Part shown: positions 63,404 through 64,000 of the stretch, piece after piece
Position numbering within the stretch: position 1 is the stretch's first letter
Layout of the letters: each line of letters opens with the position of its first letter
NCBI RefSeq assembly: GCF_000260985.4
Contig: NC_017857.3
Span: 1,984,001-2,048,000, forward strand
Direction: 5' to 3'
From: Methylophaga nitratireducenticrescens
GTDB lineage: Bacteria; Pseudomonadota; Gammaproteobacteria; Nitrosococcales; Methylophagaceae
Length of the DNA: 64,000 nt
Position numbers and translations under genes: made by a program
The notes under the pieces: model-generated
What the model saw: the letters and a program-made list of their open reading frames with translations, nothing else
Databases searched by the model: none
Told to the model about the DNA's origin: nothing

Positions 63404-63448
63404 ATTCTCTCTCATTTCAAATACGAATGGTTTGGAGTGAGAGAGGAT
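63404..63448. terminator. Two-way terminator between convergent genes
   Basis: A long stem (TTCTCTCTCATTTCAAA against TTTGGAGTGAGAGAGGA) lies between the antiporter stop and the protease stop, with AT-rich ends on both sides. Confidence 0.6.
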
Positions 63449-63450
63449 TA

Positions 63451-64000
63451 TTATTGAGCAATCTGTTCTATCTCCGGCCAGCCGTTAATCTCCGGATCAA
63501 ACCCGGGTTCCAATGCCTGAATTCGTTTTACCAAAGGGGGATGCGTTGACAGCATTCCAGACATTTTATTTGAAAGCTCGGCAAACATCATATGTCTGGC
63601 CTCTTCCAGTTCATCATGGTTGGCTTTGTTAGCACCTTGTTGACTGAGTGTACCTATTTTTTTTAACGCACCCGCTAACGCGACCGGATCTCCGGTATAG
63701 CGTGTGGCATCTGCATCAGCAAGATATTCACGTTGACGAGAGATAGCCGCCTGCATGATTTTGCCCATAAAAGCCCCCAGTAATCCCAACAGAATCAGAG
63801 CAATACCGATTAGCAATACCTGAGCACCGCTTTTTCTGCTGCCTCCACCAGAATGCATCAGAATCCGCCCGACAACGTAAAGCGCCATCAAGCCGTGGAT
63901 TAAACCAATTACACGAAGATTGAGCCGCATATCGAGGTTTCGGATATGCGCAAATTCATGAGCGACTACCGCCGTCAATTCATCGCGATCTAATAATGTC
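63451..64000 (-). CDS. M48-family zinc metalloprotease (5' end beyond window)
   Basis: The frame is open to the right edge, where it reads LLDRDELTAVVAHEFAHI, so the true start is outside. The HEFAH zinc site, two membrane segments (about GLIHGLMALYVVGRI and VLLIGIALILLGLLGAFMG), REYLADADATR for the third zinc ligand, and a C-terminal STHPPLVKRIQAL identify an HtpX-like membrane protease. HtpX degrades damaged membrane proteins. Confidence 0.9.
   Translation of the reverse strand, partial: TLLDRDELTAVVAHEFAHIRNLDMRLNLRVIGLIHGLMALYVVGRILMHSGGGSRKSGAQVLLIGIALILLGLLGAFMGKIMQAAISRQREYLADADATRYTGDPVALAGALKKIGTLSQQGANKANHDELEEARHMMFAELSNKMSGMLSTHPPLVKRIQALEPGFDPEINGWPEIEQIAQ

Overview
The window looks like chromosome from a gammaproteobacterial methylotroph, most like Methylophaga. 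It carries a lanthanide-type methanol dehydrogenase (XoxF), a formaldehyde-activating-enzyme homologue, a molybdopterin oxidoreductase with ferredoxin and ferredoxin reductase, and a Gram-negative envelope gene set. The genus is inferred from gene content only.

Layout. 1-5.1 kb is host chromosome: a truncated haemoglobin (cut by the window edge), a Fae homologue, a palindromic repeat element, a DUF6998-like gene with the YoaA helicase, and a DUF2237/pterin dehydratase pair. 5.28-29.71 kb is a compound Tn7-like element. Its left end (5277) has five TnsB-type repeats, followed by a leftward cassette of tyrosine recombinase, TniQ, TnsC, TnsB and TnsA. There are two homologous right ends, at 21608 and 29711. 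Cargo 1 (12.6-21.3 kb) is an envelope-remodelling set: InaA-like kinase, methyltransferase, LTA-synthase-like transferase, DgkA, PAP2 phosphatase, a PmrAB/QseBC-like two-component system and an EptA/MCR-family phosphoethanolamine transferase. Between the two right ends lie gene fragments, an IS3 remnant, a 1548-residue hydrolase/helical-repeat/PIN-like protein translationally coupled to an unknown 632-residue protein, and a lone MbcA/ParS-type antitoxin domain. 29.95-36.1 kb is a type I restriction-modification operon (hsdM-hsdS-hsdR). 36.5-42.6 kb holds the molybdopterin oxidoreductase operon and xoxF. 43-44.7 kb holds hmp and a small exported protein. 44.66-52.7 kb is a tightly overlapping ten-gene operon: thermostable-haemolysin family, AMP ligase, haem-oxygenase-like oxidase, SDR, TPR protein, response regulator, histidine kinase, cupredoxin, FTR1 permease and an exported protein. 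52.9-64 kb holds an RHH regulator and SulP transporter, a second DgkA/LTA-synthase pair, a long repeat element, YqjG, a SecD-SecF fusion, a Ca/Na antiporter and an M48 protease (cut by the window edge).

How it fits together. The pattern CTTAAG-N5-CTTAAG, or close variants matching the known PmrA box, appears in front of the cargo methyltransferase/kinase pair, between the divergent cargo LTA-synthase and dgkA genes, before eptA, just inside the first right end with no gene after it, before the ten-gene chromosomal operon, and in weaker form before chromosomal dgkA. A -10-like hexamer lies about 8-11 nt beyond most copies. The transposon therefore seems to carry a self-regulated paralogue set of a chromosomal envelope-stress regulon. 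The transferases would release diacylglycerol, DgkA would recycle it, and EptA would modify lipid A. All regulation is inferred from sequence.
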